The notes below the pieces were generated by a model. That model worked only from the letters and a program-made list of their open reading frames with translations, ran no database searches and had not been told where the DNA came from. 64,000 bases of DNA from Solibacillus sp. FSL R7-0682 (lineage in GTDB: Bacteria > Bacillota > Bacilli > Bacillales_A > Planococcaceae). The DNA lies in NCBI RefSeq assembly GCF_038005985.1, contig NZ_JBBOUI010000001.1:763501-827500 (forward strand). Direction: 5' to 3'. This document shows positions 9,676 through 17,495 of the stretch, one piece after another; position 1 is the first letter of the stretch, and each line of letters starts with the position of its first letter. A program made the position numbers and the translations under genes.

Positions 9676-10599
9676 ATGATTCATACAGCAGAGTTATCAA
9701 TACAACTAGATTACGAACATATAAATTTTAGAAAGGATCACTTTGGCAATGAACCGATAAACAAAATTTTACACAGGCATATGATTAAAGGGGTTAGTAG
9801 TCTGGAATATTCAAATAACCTAAATGCATCTTGTAAGATGGTAATAGATATTCCCTTGATTTTAAATAAAGGGAATGTAGAAGAAAGTGATTATGAGCAA
9901 GTTGAACGTTATATTAAAAGAGCATTGAGTATCGTTTATGGGGATGAGCAGTTATTCGAGAATCATAATCTTAGTAGAGTTGATTATCGATTTGATATTG
10001 AGGTTTCCGATGAAAATATTAGGAAGATTTACTTTGAATTATTCAGGAAGTTAAAAAAGAAAAAGGCTCACTTGGAAAAAAAGATTTATTTTACTTCACA
10101 ATATCATCAATGTAAAAGCATTCATACTATCTCTTATGATAAGGAAAAAGAGCGAAGAGATAAAAAAGAATATGTGGAGTTGTGGGAAAGAGGGATAATG
10201 AGATTTGAAGTGTGTGTTAAAAAAGATCATTTGAAGTACAAAAAATATAAAAAAGGAGAGCTACGGTTTTTGAAGGATTATTTTAAAAAAGAAAAATACG
10301 CCAACTATATGAACAAGTACATTTTGAACATTTGCCCTACTGGTGATTTTTATTCTTATCCTAAGTTAGAGACAATGGTTGCTGCAATGGATTTATCAAC
10401 TAGAGAAAAAACAGAAATGAAAAAATTCGCAAAATATGTTTCTAAAGGAAGCTTAGATACACCTACTAAGCATTATTCAGATAGCACCTATCGAAAATAT
10501 CTGAAACTGTTCAATGAGCATGGAATAAATCCGATTACGATTCCGCCTAAGTACAAGCTGGATTATTTAGAAAGCTTAGTGAAGCAGGCTGCCTCGTAA
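9676..10599 (+). CDS. Phage/plasmid replication initiator-like protein (gene II/X type)
   Basis: 307 residues, basic and lysine-rich. The segment LSRVDYRFDIEV (about residues 102-113) and the overall size and layout recall the phage/plasmid gene II/X (CRI) replication proteins, which nick DNA to start rolling-circle replication. The C-terminal part carries a lysine- and tyrosine-rich stretch. I cannot point with certainty to the HUH metal-binding pair or the nicking tyrosine, so the family call is moderate only. The start is firm: GAGGAGGG lies just before ATG 9676. A strong terminator follows 28 bases after the stop. Within an integrated island this would be the element's own replication function. 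It could instead be an uncharacterised DNA-binding protein. Confidence 0.45.
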   Translation: MIHTAELSIQLDYEHINFRKDHFGNEPINKILHRHMIKGVSSLEYSNNLNASCKMVIDIPLILNKGNVEESDYEQVERYIKRALSIVYGDEQLFENHNLSRVDYRFDIEVSDENIRKIYFELFRKLKKKKAHLEKKIYFTSQYHQCKSIHTISYDKEKERRDKKEYVELWERGIMRFEVCVKKDHLKYKKYKKGELRFLKDYFKKEKYANYMNKYILNICPTGDFYSYPKLETMVAAMDLSTREKTEMKKFAKYVSKGSLDTPTKHYSDSTYRKYLKLFNEHGINPITIPPKYKLDYLESLVKQAAS

Positions 10600-10626
10600 A
10601 TAGGAGAAATTTCTTCAGTAAAAAGC

Positions 10627-10668
10627 AAAATACCATTGCTTAGGTGTACTAAGCTATGGTATTTTTAT
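10627..10668 (+). terminator. Rho-independent terminator of the replication-type gene
   Basis: A 16-bp near-perfect stem (AAATACCATTGCTTAG paired with CTAAGCTATGGTATTT) with a five-base loop, ending in a T-rich tract. The 412 bases from 10669 to the next gene at 11081 contain no convincing gene. A 61-codon hydrophobic frame at 10787 lacks a ribosome site. The region probably contains the promoter of the membrane protein gene. Confidence 0.8.
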
Positions 10669-11080
10669 TTGCTAATAGCGTTGTCCTTTGAAATATTCAA
10701 CAAATCTAGTGCATTTGATAAGATGATTTTTTTCATGTCTGTACTCAATATCAATCCGTTATAAAAAATATCCTGTTCTAGTAAAAGTGATTGCAACTCT
10801 AATTTTCCAGCTACTTTGTACATTGTTGTCCCTATTCCTTTCTAATTGTCATGAAGACACCATTTTTATTTATTTGTTTATTATAGATGGGTATTTATTG
10901 GAATATTCCATTTTGTTGGAGGGGTATTTAGTTTACAGCCCATTAATAAGCAAACTGAAGATTAAATTTTGAAAACCGTATTGGACTATCTGATTGGAAT
11001 TAATCATAATTAGATGGACTATTATGCTATTAATTACCAATCTATTTTGTAATAATGAATCCAGAAGGAGGTAATAGAAA

Positions 11081-12742
11081 TTGTTTGATAAGAAAAAGGG
11101 TATATTTAATTATCTATTTAATTTACAGAGCGTATTTGCTGCGTTAATAGTTTTAGTCTTAATAATTTTTAATAAAATTAACTCTATCATATATATAGAG
11201 TTACTCTTTGAGGAAATGAGGGAGAAAACAATCTATCAAACTATAGATAAAAATTTCGTTTTATTTATTAAAGGAGAGAATATAGAGTTTATTACTAAAA
11301 GTATTAACTTACTAAATGAAATAGCCCTCTTTTTAATTTTTATTCTAGTAGCATATTATGCTTTATATTTTGCTAAACAATATTTGGATGAAAAAGGAAA
11401 TACTAGTAAATTTTATTTCTTAGTTATGTTTATCTTAAAAGATAGATTAACTTTAAGTTCGAATAAAGAAGGGGCTATAAAATATGTTTTTAAAGTTATA
11501 CTTATTAACCTACCATTTTTTATAGGTCTAATTTTATTTAATAACAATGACGTTAAATTTCTAATTGTAATAGGAATAATAATCGTTTATTTAGTTTTTG
11601 AAAAAATAAAGTTTAAGCAAATACAAAAAATGTGTTATTTAAATATAGTAATATCATTTATTTTAGAGATAGTAATTATATTGAATAAAAATATAAGTAT
11701 TAAAGATTTATTAAGTGTTGAAGTACTAAAATCAATACTTGAACTTTTTGCTTCAACATACTCAGTAGTTTCTTTAACAACTTTGTTATTATACATATTG
11801 TTTTTTTTAATTCGAATCGAATATAATATAGCGAGAATTTCCAAAAGGTATATATGTATAGATTTTTCGAAGATTAATTTTAAATCTAAAGAGAAATTCA
11901 ATGAGGATTTATTAACAGAATTTAAAAATAGAGAAACAATAAAGAAATCTAAAAGAATGAAAAAAAGGCAGGAAATATTGTATATTAGGAATTTAGAAAA
12001 TTTAGTAATAAGTATTTACTTAACAATTTATTTAACTTTATTAATTTTTATATGTGCAGTATTTAATTGGGAAATTTTTAATAGCTTATTAATAACGTCA
12101 TTTTTATTTATTTTTATTCGGTTTTTAATTCGTGGTTATGAAATAATTAAAGCATTTTTTAAAGATGCTACTTCTAACGACTTAAAATTATCTAGTTTAA
12201 CTTATATAGATAGGATTAAGCTAGTAATTAAAAGTTTATTTGAAATTGCAATATATTCTACATTATTGAAGGCTATATATTTTTCTTTAAATAATGGTTT
12301 AGAAGTGTCTTCAAAAACTATTAAAGACACTGTAAGTTTTCTTTTTGAGAGTTTTTCAATACAATTCTTTAACGTATCATATAGTATTGAAAATGGTTTG
12401 TTATTCGCTGTAATTCATATTGTTCAAATATTAATATCAGCCTGTTTAATTTTATTATGTATAGCTTTATATAGCGGTAGATCGGTAGAAACTTCATTCT
12501 ATTATATAGAGAAAATCAGTAACAATATTTATTGTTTATACGAAGAGCTTTCGGGTAATGGTCAAACAACTGCTAAAAGAATATTGCAATTTCATTCTAT
12601 TGGGAAATTAAATGAACTTTGGGGAAAAAATGATTTATCAAGTGACTTATATAATGTTGCAATTCAAGAATATGAAAATCATAAATCGTGGATTCAAGAA
12701 AATAAAGAATTAAAAGAAGAGATTCTATATATAAAAAGATAG
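11081..12742 (+). CDS. Polytopic membrane protein of unknown function, very A+T-rich
   Basis: 553 residues starting at TTG 11081, eight bases after a perfect AGGAGGT (11066-11072); there is no better ATG nearby. I see roughly ten hydrophobic segments, for example near residues 15-32, 76-98, 132-150, 155-175, 183-200, 222-245, 303-325, 330-350, 385-405 and 435-462. A basic cytoplasmic stretch lies around residues 250-300 (lysine/arginine rich, ends KKSKRMKKRQE), and a soluble C-terminal tail covers about 465-553. No transporter or enzyme motif is recognisable. The A+T content is clearly higher than in the flanking chromosome, and it sits alone at the island's end beside defence genes, so an acquired immunity or surface role is possible but only inferred. 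No homologue comes to mind. Confidence 0.75.
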   Translation: MFDKKKGIFNYLFNLQSVFAALIVLVLIIFNKINSIIYIELLFEEMREKTIYQTIDKNFVLFIKGENIEFITKSINLLNEIALFLIFILVAYYALYFAKQYLDEKGNTSKFYFLVMFILKDRLTLSSNKEGAIKYVFKVILINLPFFIGLILFNNNDVKFLIVIGIIIVYLVFEKIKFKQIQKMCYLNIVISFILEIVIILNKNISIKDLLSVEVLKSILELFASTYSVVSLTTLLLYILFFLIRIEYNIARISKRYICIDFSKINFKSKEKFNEDLLTEFKNRETIKKSKRMKKRQEILYIRNLENLVISIYLTIYLTLLIFICAVFNWEIFNSLLITSFLFIFIRFLIRGYEIIKAFFKDATSNDLKLSSLTYIDRIKLVIKSLFEIAIYSTLLKAIYFSLNNGLEVSSKTIKDTVSFLFESFSIQFFNVSYSIENGLLFAVIHIVQILISACLILLCIALYSGRSVETSFYYIEKISNNIYCLYEELSGNGQTTAKRILQFHSIGKLNELWGKNDLSSDLYNVAIQEYENHKSWIQENKELKEEILYIKR

Positions 12743-13040
12743 AAAGTTCTCTCACTTGGAGATTTCTTACTATTTGAAATTTAAATAACCTACAGAATTC
12801 TGTATAGTCCCCGACTTAATCTTCTTAGTCAAGTGAACGTAAATGTTCATCGTTATATGTTAAGTAGTGAGTGTTTGATACTCATACGAGGAGATATATT
12901 AGGATGTTTGTTAGGCGATAAAAAGCTGGTCTCCCTGTATGGGTATTTTTTGTACGGTGTTAACACGTCTGGCTATAATCTGGCTATTAATAATTTAAAG
13001 TGCTTGGAAGCGTTGATATGACTAGGTTTATAAGCAATTA
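12743..13040. other. Gene-free end of the island
   Basis: About 300 bases between the membrane protein and the tmRNA-like end. A 62-codon frame at 12833-13021 exists but has no ribosome site and no recognisable product, so I treat it as chance. No integrase or excisionase gene is present here. Confidence 0.4.
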
Positions 13041-13070
13041 GTTCAAATACCCACCGTCTCCATACTACGA
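13041..13070 (+). other. Putative attachment site: 3' end of a tmRNA (ssrA) gene
   Basis: GTTCAAAT followed by CCCACCGTCTCCATA strongly resembles the T-loop, T-stem 3' strand and acceptor 3' strand of Bacillales tmRNA, which in B. subtilis ends TTCGACTCCCACCGTCCCCACCA. The 5' half of the T-arm and the rest of tmRNA are missing upstream, so this is a 3' fragment, as left by integration of a mobile element into ssrA. A strong terminator follows 35 bases on, as expected for the old end of an RNA gene. It marks the probable right boundary of the island; the intact ssrA and the integrase should lie beyond the left edge. The spacing differs by one base from the B. subtilis T-arm, so a tRNA 3' end is an alternative. 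Confidence 0.6.
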
Positions 13071-13104
13071 TTTCATTGAGTTTCAATGAAACTCAATGTG
13101 AAGT

Positions 13105-13148
13105 AAAGCATAAAATTTCCAAACGGAAATTTTATGCTTTATTTTTTT
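13105..13148 (+). terminator. Strong terminator, probably the displaced ssrA terminator
   Basis: A perfect 16-bp stem, AAAGCATAAAATTTCC with GGAAATTTTATGCTTT, with a four-base AAAC loop, followed by seven Ts. Immediately upstream (about 13071-13098) is a second palindrome ATTGAGTTT...AAACTCAAT. No gene directly precedes it apart from the tmRNA-like 3' fragment, which supports the idea that it once terminated ssrA. Confidence 0.85.
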
Positions 13149-13173
13149 ACGGAAATTTTATGGTCAATTTTAA

Positions 13174-13344
13174 GATAACCTGCCTTATTATGACACCGAA
13201 TTTAAAATAGAAATTGAATATTATTTCTCTCTTCTAAAAGTATTTATTGTTGAAATGTATGGAGATAATAAGTTAATTACTAATATAAAGTTATTTAAAA
13301 TTGCTAAACTTGTTATTCAACAAACTGATCAGATTGTTGAATAA
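13174..13344 (+). pseudogene. Possible gene fragment without start codon
   Basis: A 56-codon frame (begins DNLPYYDTEF, ends QQTDQIVE) runs between two stops and has ordinary-looking amino-acid composition, but it has no ATG/GTG/TTG near its start and no ribosome site. It may be the C-terminal end of a gene truncated next to the island boundary. I do not recognise the family and it could be chance. Confidence 0.25.
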
Positions 13345-13497
13345 TCCCTTTAAAAGTATATGGATATTTATGTTAAAATTAGTAAGATTGTGAAGAAGTG
13401 CATTTAATCTATCAAAGCAGGTTTGTTAAACAAGAACGGCAGAAAAGAATGGTATGTAAATATAAAGTAAATTAAATAGGTAAAGGAATGATTAAAA

Positions 13498-13887
13498 GTG
13501 AAAATTTCAAGGAATCCAGATACAATTCATAACCCAGTTGCTCCTTATGTACACCAAATAGAGGTAATAGGCCCAAATAGATGGTTGAATTTATCTGGAC
13601 AGTTAGGTATGCGAATAGATGGCACTGTACCAGAGAATCCACTAGAGCAACTAAAATTGGCTTTAGAAAACGTAAATAAGAATCTTGAAGCTGCTGAAAT
13701 GGAGATTAAAGATTTAACAAAAATGGTATTTTACTTTGTTGGAGATTTTGAAGTGGAACAACGAAGAAAAATAATTGGAGATTTTCTCGGAGAACATCTT
13801 CCTTGTACTACAATGATGTATGTCGTAGCACTAGCAGCACCTTCGTTTAAAGTGGAAATTGATGCATGGGCGTGTAAAAATATTTGA
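13498..13887 (+). CDS. RidA/YjgF family protein (atypical)
   Basis: 129 residues matching the RidA (YjgF/YER057c) fold: the NLSGQLG strand, the PLEQLKLALENV helix and the C-terminal VEIDAWA strand. Classic RidA enzymes hydrolyse reactive enamine/imine intermediates released by PLP enzymes and use a conserved arginine in a PARSxV segment; here the equivalent is TTMMYV, with no arginine. The protein therefore belongs to an outlying Rid subgroup and deaminase activity is doubtful. GTG 13498 is the start, with AGGA 11-14 bases upstream; a nearby ATG at 13488 is out of frame. It is a single-gene unit, followed by a terminator at 14031. Confidence 0.85.
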   Translation: MKISRNPDTIHNPVAPYVHQIEVIGPNRWLNLSGQLGMRIDGTVPENPLEQLKLALENVNKNLEAAEMEIKDLTKMVFYFVGDFEVEQRRKIIGDFLGEHLPCTTMMYVVALAAPSFKVEIDAWACKNI

Positions 13888-14030
13888 TTTGTAGTTAAAA
13901 GAGAGGGTATTCTCATCAATTTTATCAAAGTTTGTGAAATGGTTTACTTAGGCTAACGGTGGCTCTTATGCAAGAAGAATTGACTGAAATTAATAAAAGT
14001 TATTATTGTGTTTGAGTTATTCAGTTAAAG

Positions 14031-14062
14031 GACGCACTTCTTAATAAGAAGTGCGTCTATTT
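14031..14062 (+). terminator. Rho-independent terminator
   Basis: GACGCACTTCTT and AAGAAGTGCGTC form a perfect 12-bp stem with a three-base loop and a short T-rich tail. It lies 143 bases after the RidA-like gene. The rest of the 440-bp gap holds only the SigB promoter of the next gene. Confidence 0.8.
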
Positions 14063-14222
14063 TCATTGAAGGCTAGTTAATCAAGGAAGTCCTTTAGATG
14101 ATATTGAATATTTATGTAATTGATTTTATGATTTCAGAGAAAAATCAGTACAATTTGGTAACGGTGTTAATGACAGTACCCTTATTCATTAGGGGTTTGA
14201 AGAGGGGAATAGAACTAAAACT

Positions 14223-14248
14223 GTTTAAAGTAAATAATCATGGGGTAT
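14223..14248 (+). promoter_or_regulatory. SigB general-stress promoter
   Basis: GTTTAA (14223-14228), a 14-base spacer, then GGGTAT (14243-14248): an exact match to the SigB consensus known from B. subtilis. It lies about 80 bases upstream of the dehydrogenase start, whose B. subtilis relatives (YdaD/GS39 type) are SigB-controlled general stress proteins. Confidence 0.8.
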
Positions 14249-14329
14249 TCAAAAAAGTATAACAGAATTTTAATTAACGCAAGCTCTTCTTGCGATTTTA
14301 GAATTAAACAAGATAGGAGATGATTATTA

Positions 14330-15223
14330 ATGGGAAACTCACATCTAACTGATCCACGTAAGAAGTTTCATACGGGAAAATTCCCGGATCAAGAGCAGAA
14401 CACTCCAGCGCTCCAGAATGAAATGAGCCCTAAACCTGACTGCGGAGAAGAATCATATAAAGGATACAATCGTCTGGAAGGGCGCAATGCTTTGATTACC
14501 GGTGGAGATTCCGGAATTGGACGTGCCGCCGCTATCGCATATGCCCGTGAAGGAGCAAATGTGGCTATCCAATTTTTCCCTGGTGAAGAAGAGGATGCGA
14601 ACGAAGTCAAAAAATTAATTGAAAAAGAAGGCAGAAAAGCATTATTGCTACCGTACGACTTGCGAGAAGATGGCACAGCGACAGAGATTGTTACAAAAAC
14701 TGTGGAAGCTTTTGGCGGATTAGACACGCTCGTACTGAATGCTGCGCAGCAAATCGCACAGCCAACCTTAAGTGATATAACAATGCAACAGGTGCATGAT
14801 ACGTTCAAAGTAAACATCATCAGCATGTTTGAGACCGTAAAAGCTGCTGAAGAGCATCTGGAACCAGGAAGTGCAATTATTACTACCACATCGGTTCAAT
14901 CTTTTAATCCATCCACATCTTTAATGGATTATGCTTCTACAAAAGGTGCGATAAGCAACTTTACGATAAACCTTTCCTCGTACTTTGCTTCTAAGGGGGT
15001 GCGTGTCAATGGGGTTTCGCCAGGACCAATTTGGACACCATTGCAGTTGGATAACGGACAATTGGACGGACAAATCCCTAAGTTTGGCCAAAACGCTCCT
15101 CTTGGCCGTTCAGGACAGCCGGTAGAGCTTGCGCCGGTGTATGTTCTTCTAGCCTCCGATGAAGGAAGTTATATCACCGGTCAGATTTATGGGGTAACAG
15201 GTGGCGAACCGATAGACTTGTAA
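14330..15223 (+). CDS. Short-chain dehydrogenase, general-stress type (YdaD-like)
   Basis: 297 residues, a classical short-chain dehydrogenase/reductase with a 40-residue N-terminal extension. NAD(P)-binding TGGDSGIG is at about 57-64, the NAAQ motif at about 136, the catalytic serine in TTSVQS, and the YASTK tyrosine-lysine pair at about 199-203. The N-terminal extension with HTGKFPDQ is typical of the YdaD/YhxC/YhdF group of stress-induced oxidoreductases of unknown substrate. It has a good ribosome site (ATAGGAGATG) before ATG 14330 and a perfect SigB promoter upstream, so it is a stress-induced single gene. Its G+C content looks higher than that of its neighbours. Confidence 0.9.
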   Translation: MGNSHLTDPRKKFHTGKFPDQEQNTPALQNEMSPKPDCGEESYKGYNRLEGRNALITGGDSGIGRAAAIAYAREGANVAIQFFPGEEEDANEVKKLIEKEGRKALLLPYDLREDGTATEIVTKTVEAFGGLDTLVLNAAQQIAQPTLSDITMQQVHDTFKVNIISMFETVKAAEEHLEPGSAIITTTSVQSFNPSTSLMDYASTKGAISNFTINLSSYFASKGVRVNGVSPGPIWTPLQLDNGQLDGQIPKFGQNAPLGRSGQPVELAPVYVLLASDEGSYITGQIYGVTGGEPIDL

Positions 15224-15247
15224 TCTTAATATCAGTTTTAACTAATG

Positions 15248-15280
15248 GGCGCTTTTCTTGGGAAAGCGTCTTTCTTCATG
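15248..15280 (+). terminator. Weak terminator after the dehydrogenase
   Basis: GGCGCTTTTC pairs with GGAAAGCGTC around a short loop with two wobble pairs and is followed by TTTCTT. It is plausible as the end of the dehydrogenase transcript. Confidence 0.5.
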
Positions 15281-15567
15281 TAAAGGGATTTATATTTGAA
15301 TTAAGTATGAAATGTTAACGAAGGAAGCGGGGAAGTTTTTACTTAACAGATACATATTTTAGCTTATATGTTAATACCTAAATTTTTATCGCAATATACC
15401 AACAAAGGCAAGTGGGATTAATACTATTTCTTATGACGGTAAAGGTGAATGTACTTTCAATGCTGTAAGTAAAAATCTATTAAAATGGCGAATGTAAATT
15501 TACTACATAATCACAGTAATGCGCTCAGTTTAGGCATAGAAAAACCGCACCTCTTTGTTAGTTTTGG

Positions 15568-15645
15568 GTACTGCACCCCAAAAGTTAGATTTTTCATTCT
15601 AACTTTAAGGGGTCACTACCTTGTCTAACAATTGGGGTGCAGTTC
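15568..15645. mobile_element. MITE-like relic of an IS3-family element
   Basis: A 78-bp unit whose two ends are inverted copies: GTACTGCACCCCAAAAGTTAGA at the left, and on the other strand from the right GAACTGCACCCCAATTGTTAGA. The pattern (AACTGxACCCC then GT-AGA) parallels the ends of the complete IS3-family element at 31,452-32,956. It holds no transposase; inside is another perfect hairpin, AAAGTTAGA with TCTAACTTT. It is probably an internally deleted insertion sequence. The remainder of the 15,224-15,678 gap shows no gene. Confidence 0.6.
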
Positions 15646-15678
15646 TCCGTACCTCTTAATGCGTTAATATATCATTGA

Positions 15679-15882
15679 CTAGTTGTTGTTGCTTTTTAAT
15701 TGATTTTGTGCCATTTCAACTAGACGTTTTGTGATTTCTCCGCCTACAGAACCGTTTGAACGAGAAGATGATTGGCTTTCAAGCTGAACACCAAACTCTT
15801 GTGCAATTTCATATTTCATTTGATCAATTGCTTGTCGTGCGCCTGGTACATCAAGTTTATTTGAACTTTGATTATAAGACAT
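15679..15882 (-). CDS. Small acid-soluble spore protein, alpha/beta type
   Basis: 67 residues with the two family signatures: [10 protein letters not shown], which contains the GPR germination-protease cleavage site, and [13 protein letters not shown]. Alpha/beta SASPs coat and protect DNA in dormant spores and are degraded for amino acids on germination. The start is the ATG at 15882-15880, six bases after AAGGAGGTG; an upstream in-frame ATG would lie inside that site. Expression is expected from SigG in the forespore, but I did not find a convincing -10/-35 pair. It is direct evidence that the organism sporulates. Confidence 0.95.
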   Translation of the reverse strand: MSYNQSSNKLDVPGARQAIDQMKYEIAQEFGVQLESQSSSRSNGSVGGEITKRLVEMAQNQLKSNNN

Positions 15883-16074
15883 CTCTCTCACCTCCTTGTA
15901 TCAATAGCATGATTCTTTGTTTGTTTTTCATACGATTATTTATTAGGTAAATAATTCATTCAATGCACAGTTTTAGATTGTAATAGTTAATATTCCCTGT
16001 AATTAGTACCGATTTTAAGTGAAACATTCCGGTAAGAAGTGAAGAAAATTCAGCATATGCCACCAATACTATTA

Positions 16075-17325
16075 TTATTGTTGTTTGAAAGGATGTAATG
16101 CGCTCGTTTGGTTAATATAAATAAATGCATCGTATCTGCTACCAACTCTGGAAGGAACGTAATTTCCGTACTCTTCAAACGCAGGATTATACACAACGCC
16201 AATTGCACGGTGCCCCATCCAATCATTAAACAAAACTCGGTTGTCATTTTTAAATAATAATACTTTATCTTCTGAACTTGCTGCATGGAGTTGGCCTTCC
16301 CATTTACTTAATTTAGCAGGTGGGACTTTTATGATTTCAAAAGGGTCTCCCCAACGATCTGCAGCAATTACAGTGCCTTCGTACGTGCCAAATCCAATTG
16401 CATAGGTGTTTTCCTTCCCGCATTGCTCTCGAATCACTTGACCGACATTAATCAGCTGTTCATTTTTCATTGATGTTTCAGAAGCATCACCAATATGAGT
16501 ATTATGTTCCCAAATGATGACCTTTGTATTTTCTCCATAATATTTGCGTAATTCATGAATCGCTTCCACCATGTGATAATCGCGCGTATTCCACGATTTT
16601 TTATCAGTCATCATCTCTCGGTAATACGATTCTGCATTTTTTGCTACGATTGCATTCATCATGACATTTAAATCTTCTTCCTGCTCACTCGAATAATGTT
16701 CTTTATGTTTACGTATTGAACGTAATAACGAGGTTACTTCACGAATACATTCATCAGAAAATTGAACTGCAGAAATGGCGTAATGCTCATGACTACGATT
16801 GTATGGTTCAAAGCAAGTAAAAGCTTTTTTTGCATGTTCTAAATCAACCTGATGTCCGGGATTATTTGATAAATAGTTTAATACTTCATCAATTGATTCG
16901 AATAAGCTATATAGATCGATGCCATAAAAACCTACTTTTTGTTCGCTATTTCGATTGAACTCTTTAAGCCATTCGGTAAAGGTTGCCACCTCTTCATTGG
17001 CCCACATCCATGTTGGCCAACGATGGAAAGCGCTCATTAAAACATCTTTTGCAATTTTACCTTCTTCACTGTAGCCTTTTACATAGTGGTTCACTGCTTG
17101 AGCGGATGGCCAATCACCTTCTACTGCAATTAGTTGAAAGCCTTTTTGTTCAATTAACTTTTTCGAGAGCTCAGCACGAATTGTATAAAATTCTGATGTT
17201 CCGTGGGATGCTTCGCCGATCATCACAATTTTGGCGTCTCCAATTTCCTCAACAATTTTATTTAAACTCACGTCGTTTAATGGCAAGCAATGTTCTGAAA
17301 TTGCCTGAATTAATTTGTTTGTCAT
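16075..17325 (-). CDS. Erythromycin esterase family protein
   Basis: 416 residues of the erythromycin esterase (EreA/EreB-like) superfamily. Signature segments are GEASHGTSEF (with H41), VEGDWP, HRWPTWMWAN and a C-terminal MGHRAIGVVYNP. In EreB the histidine and glutamates of these motifs form the hydrolase site. Most chromosomal Bacillales members have no proven macrolide esterase activity, so the substrate is open. AAAGGAG lies before ATG 17325 on the minus strand. It is monocistronic and divergent from the aspartate dehydrogenase gene. Confidence 0.88.
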   Translation of the reverse strand: MTNKLIQAISEHCLPLNDVSLNKIVEEIGDAKIVMIGEASHGTSEFYTIRAELSKKLIEQKGFQLIAVEGDWPSAQAVNHYVKGYSEEGKIAKDVLMSAFHRWPTWMWANEEVATFTEWLKEFNRNSEQKVGFYGIDLYSLFESIDEVLNYLSNNPGHQVDLEHAKKAFTCFEPYNRSHEHYAISAVQFSDECIREVTSLLRSIRKHKEHYSSEQEEDLNVMMNAIVAKNAESYYREMMTDKKSWNTRDYHMVEAIHELRKYYGENTKVIIWEHNTHIGDASETSMKNEQLINVGQVIREQCGKENTYAIGFGTYEGTVIAADRWGDPFEIIKVPPAKLSKWEGQLHAASSEDKVLLFKNDNRVLFNDWMGHRAIGVVYNPAFEEYGNYVPSRVGSRYDAFIYINQTSALHPFKQQ

Positions 17326-17495
17326 AAGAAACTCCTTTAAAAAATGAATGTTTCATTATTATTAACCAAATGAATGTATAGTTATGAAATAAATTTGATA
17401 TTCAGCATAAATAACATTTGATATATACGTAGCAACTTATGCTATCGTTGTAATAGAGAAATAATCATACAATGAGCTATAAAAGAGGGGTTTGC

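Noticed and set aside
10787-10972. 61-codon hydrophobic frame
   Set aside because: No ribosome site, composition follows the local A+T richness, no family resemblance.
12833-13021. 62-codon frame next to the att-like site
   Set aside because: Weak start context, no recognisable domain. An excisionase was considered, but no helix-turn-helix pattern is visible.
13021-13070. A complete tRNA or tmRNA gene ending here
   Set aside because: Only the T-loop and 3' acceptor strand are present; no matching 5' acceptor GGAGACG or anticodon arm is found within 350 bases upstream.
14389-14889. 166-codon minus-strand frame inside the SigB-controlled dehydrogenase gene
   Set aside because: Serine-rich antisense shadow of a clear SDR gene; no ribosome site.
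16050-16286. 78-codon minus-strand frame at the end of the erythromycin-esterase gene
   Set aside because: Overlaps the esterase in another frame and has no independent support.
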